Part shown: piece by piece, positions 62,204-64,000 of the stretch | Layout: each line of letters opens with the position of its first letter | Numbering within the stretch: the first letter of the stretch is position 1 | DNA from: Lunatibacter salilacus | Lineage (GTDB): Bacteria > Bacteroidota > Bacteroidia > Cytophagales > Cyclobacteriaceae | Reading direction: 5' to 3' | DNA: 64,000 nucleotides | Assembly: GCF_009797935.1 (NCBI RefSeq) | Contig: NZ_VOLC01000002.1 | Location: 372,001 to 436,000 of the forward strand | Made by a program: the position numbers and the translations under genes | The notes under the pieces: generated by a model | The model's database searches: none | What the model saw: the letters and a program-made list of their open reading frames with translations, nothing else | What the model was told of the DNA's origin: nothing

Positions 62204-63220
62204 ATGATACTCGTCCAAAACTACACGTTGGCCATTATCGCCTTTATCGTCTGCATGATTTGTTGGGGATCTTGGGCGAATACGCAAAAGATGGCAAGTA
62301 ACTTCCGATTTGAACTTTACTATTGGGACCTCATCCTTGGCATCCTATTTACGGCATTTATTGCAGCAATTACGTTGGGTTCTTTAGGCGAAGAAGGTAG
62401 GACATTTTGGGAAGATCTGTCCCAGGCAACAAGGACCAGTATCCTAATGGCGATATTGGGAGGAATCGTTTGGAATTTGGGAAACTTACTCTTGGTAGCA
62501 GGCATTTCTCTAACGGGTCTCGCGGTAGCATTTCCCATAGGGGGAGGAATAGCTTGGGTACTAGGGATTGGATATAATTTTATATTGGAATATCAGGATA
62601 AAGGGACAACAGAGGGCTCCCCTTGGGTTTTAATGGTTGGTGTAATGTTTATAATCATCGCTATCTATTTTTCAGGAAAATCCTACAAAAAACTGGAGGG
62701 AGAGGGATCCAAAAGGTCTACGAAAGGAATTGTCGTTTCGGCAATAGCTGGAATATTGATTGCGTTTTTTTACGGCTTTGTCGTTCAATCCATGGACAAT
62801 GAATACGTAGCTGGAGGTACTGGTTCGCTAACCCCTTTTACGGCTGTTTTTTTCTTTGCCATAGGCACCCTCATTTGTACATTGATTGCCAATCCAATAT
62901 TTATGAAATATCCAGTAAGCGGAGCACCTGTGTCCATGAGCGGATATAAAGCTGCCAGTTGGAATGAACACGCCGCCGGATGGATTGGCGGGATAATATG
63001 GATGAGTGGAATGGTGTTGAGTTTTATGGCGGTGGGCGCAGGAAGTCCGGCTATTTCGTATGCACTTAGCAATGCAGCTCCGGTCGTGGCAGCTATTTGG
63101 GGGGTGTTTATATGGAAAGAATTTGCAGGTTCGGATAAAAAAACCAATCAGCTATTGGCAGGAATGTTCTCGTTCTACTTAATCGGGTTGGTTTTGATCG
63201 TTGTATCCAAACTGGTATAA
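62204..63220 (+). CDS. Ten-helix sugar permease, GRP/RhaT-like
   Basis: The 338-residue inner-membrane protein has about ten hydrophobic segments in the drug/metabolite transporter arrangement: IICMICWGSWAN near 20, ILGGIVWNLGNLLLVAGI near 88, GLAVAFPIGGGIAWVLG near 108, and GSPAISYALSNAAPVVAAIWG near 285. GRP-type and rhamnose transporters share these turns. With the sugar isomerase remnant and Gfo/Idh/MocA gene following on the same strand it likely imports a monosaccharide or a related polyol. The substrate is not determined. Confidence 0.82.
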   Translation: MILVQNYTLAIIAFIVCMICWGSWANTQKMASNFRFELYYWDLILGILFTAFIAAITLGSLGEEGRTFWEDLSQATRTSILMAILGGIVWNLGNLLLVAGISLTGLAVAFPIGGGIAWVLGIGYNFILEYQDKGTTEGSPWVLMVGVMFIIIAIYFSGKSYKKLEGEGSKRSTKGIVVSAIAGILIAFFYGFVVQSMDNEYVAGGTGSLTPFTAVFFFAIGTLICTLIANPIFMKYPVSGAPVSMSGYKAASWNEHAAGWIGGIIWMSGMVLSFMAVGAGSPAISYALSNAAPVVAAIWGVFIWKEFAGSDKKTNQLLAGMFSFYLIGLVLIVVSKLV

Positions 63221-63248
63221 CAAAACCTTTGAATATAAGGAGTAAGGA

Positions 63249-63434
63249 ATGAAATTAGGTTTAAGCACATACACCTATACTTGGGCGTTTGGAATAGAAC
63301 TTTGGACTCCTCCGGAAGCTGATTTGGAATCTACCATAGCTAAGGAACAAGCGTGGGCCGACCAAAGCCTTCATTACTTGAAAAATACAGGTAAATTCAC
63401 AATATTAGATAGAACCCAAACCAACCATGAATAA
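63249..63434 (+). pseudogene. Internally deleted sugar phosphate isomerase/epimerase
   Basis: The 61-codon frame begins MKLGLSTYTYTWAFG, the usual opening of TIM-barrel sugar isomerase/epimerase proteins (about 280 residues). It then passes directly to IELWTPPEADLESTIAKEQ and WADQSLHYLKN, which resemble the C-terminal end of the same family. About 200 residues that should lie between are missing, with the reading frame kept. The junction falls near 63291-63297. The product would lack the barrel and its metal site. An AAGGA sequence lies just ahead of the ATG. The stop overlaps the next start by 8 nt. Confidence 0.6.
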
Positions 63435-64000
63435 ACCTTTGAAATTTGCAGTTTTCGGTGCCGGATTCTGGGCCAATTACCAGATAAGTGCTTGGAAAGA
63501 ATTTGATCAGGTCAGCTTGGTAGCCATTTGTGATCCGGATGAGGATAAAGCAAACCACCTCGCCCGCAAACACAATATTCCCAAGGTGTACACCAATGCG
63601 GAAGATTTATTCCGTACAGAATCGCTGGATTTTGTGGATATCATCAGCAGCATTCCTTCCCATGCACCCCTTGTTCATCTGGCGGCCAAGGCGGGCTTTC
63701 ATGTAATTTGCCAAAAGCCAATGGCGGAGGATTTTAACACCTGCAAAGGAATGGTCGATACCTGCAAAGAGGCAGGGGTAAAATTTTTCATCCATGAAAA
63801 CTTCCGCTTTCAAACTCCCATTCGTGCTTGCAAGACCCTAATTGATGAAGGGAAAATCGGAACACCCTTTAAAGCTAGGTTAACATTTTGTTCAGGATTT
63901 CCCGTATTCGACAACCAGCCTGCATTGGCCGAACTTGAACGGTTTATCATTTCCGACCTGGGAGTCCATGTGCTGGATATGGCGAGATACTTGTTTGGGG
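63427..64000 (+). CDS. Gfo/Idh/MocA-family oxidoreductase, 5' part
   Basis: From the ATG at 63427 the frame runs open to the window end (191 codons seen). The N-terminal Rossmann domain has FAVFGAGFWANYQIS and VAICDPDEDKANHLA, then VDIISSIPSHAPLVHLAAKAGFHVICQKPMA with the Lys of the conserved KP motif, and a HENFRFQTP block opening the catalytic domain. Members oxidise or reduce sugars and polyols with NAD(P). The gene is preceded by an 8-nt overlap with the isomerase remnant, so it probably formed an operon with transporter and isomerase. Confidence 0.9.
   Translation, partial: MNKPLKFAVFGAGFWANYQISAWKEFDQVSLVAICDPDEDKANHLARKHNIPKVYTNAEDLFRTESLDFVDIISSIPSHAPLVHLAAKAGFHVICQKPMAEDFNTCKGMVDTCKEAGVKFFIHENFRFQTPIRACKTLIDEGKIGTPFKARLTFCSGFPVFDNQPALAELERFIISDLGVHVLDMARYLFG

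Overview
The window looks like a chromosomal stretch of a Bacteroidota bacterium, most likely a Cytophagales/Cyclobacteriaceae-type marine or environmental organism. The reasons are two SusC/SusD pairs, Wzi-type and GSCFA proteins, a DUF5683 protein, the rpsF-rpsR-rplI cluster, start codons without clear Shine-Dalgarno sequences, and several TAnnTTTG promoter elements of the Bacteroidota housekeeping type. No tRNA, rRNA, CRISPR array, transposase or prophage gene was recognised.

Layout. 1-4949 is a compact exopolysaccharide/O-antigen operon on the + strand: a partial gene, a polymerase/ligase-like membrane protein, GT2, GT4 and a flippase. It is followed by a 135-bp tandem repeat array (4991-5446) and PEP carboxylase. 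8243-13831 continues the polysaccharide theme: a membrane GT2, another glycosyltransferase, a two-gene operon encoding a stand-alone receiver protein and a phosphoglycosyl transferase fused to a degenerate receiver domain, and a UDP-glucuronate decarboxylase-like enzyme. 14185-18629 holds a NIPSNAP protein, a solute-binding-like protein and a glycolytic group (class II aldolase convergent with pfkA-mgsA). 18722-24246 carries a small conserved protein, priA, a GSCFA protein and the S6/S18/L9 operon. 24328-30146 has a membrane coiled-coil protein, two tandem Wzi-family outer-membrane proteins, a methyltransferase and ApaG. 30220-39530 is housekeeping: ung, then an opposing operon MBL hydrolase-parA-parB-DUF5683-dapB-lepB, then yidC and pyrG. 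39694-46437 holds a capsule-type glycosyltransferase, a DUF389 protein, a sulfide:quinone oxidoreductase-like enzyme, PEP carboxykinase and a PAS histidine kinase. 46625-64000 is accessory: DUF2911 protein, a polysaccharide-lyase/SusCD locus probably aimed at a uronic-acid-containing polysaccharide, a second SusCD pair next to an ECF sigma factor, then a sugar transporter, a gutted sugar isomerase gene and a Gfo/Idh/MocA oxidoreductase cut off by the window end.

How it fits together. Central carbon control is unusually well represented (ppc, pckA, pfkA, fba, mgsA), and the mgsA-pfkA and pckA upstream regions share a 19-nt identical promoter block. Polysaccharide export (left side, plus Wzi pair) and polysaccharide degradation (right side) are both encoded. 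The most unusual arrangement is the receiver / pseudo-receiver-phosphoglycosyl-transferase operon at 11016-12609, which suggests that signalling acts directly on the priming step of exopolysaccharide synthesis; this is inference from domain layout. Other items worth attention are the tandem repeat array, palindromic candidate operators upstream of the SQR and pckA genes, and two gene remnants (47372-47511 and 63249-63434).
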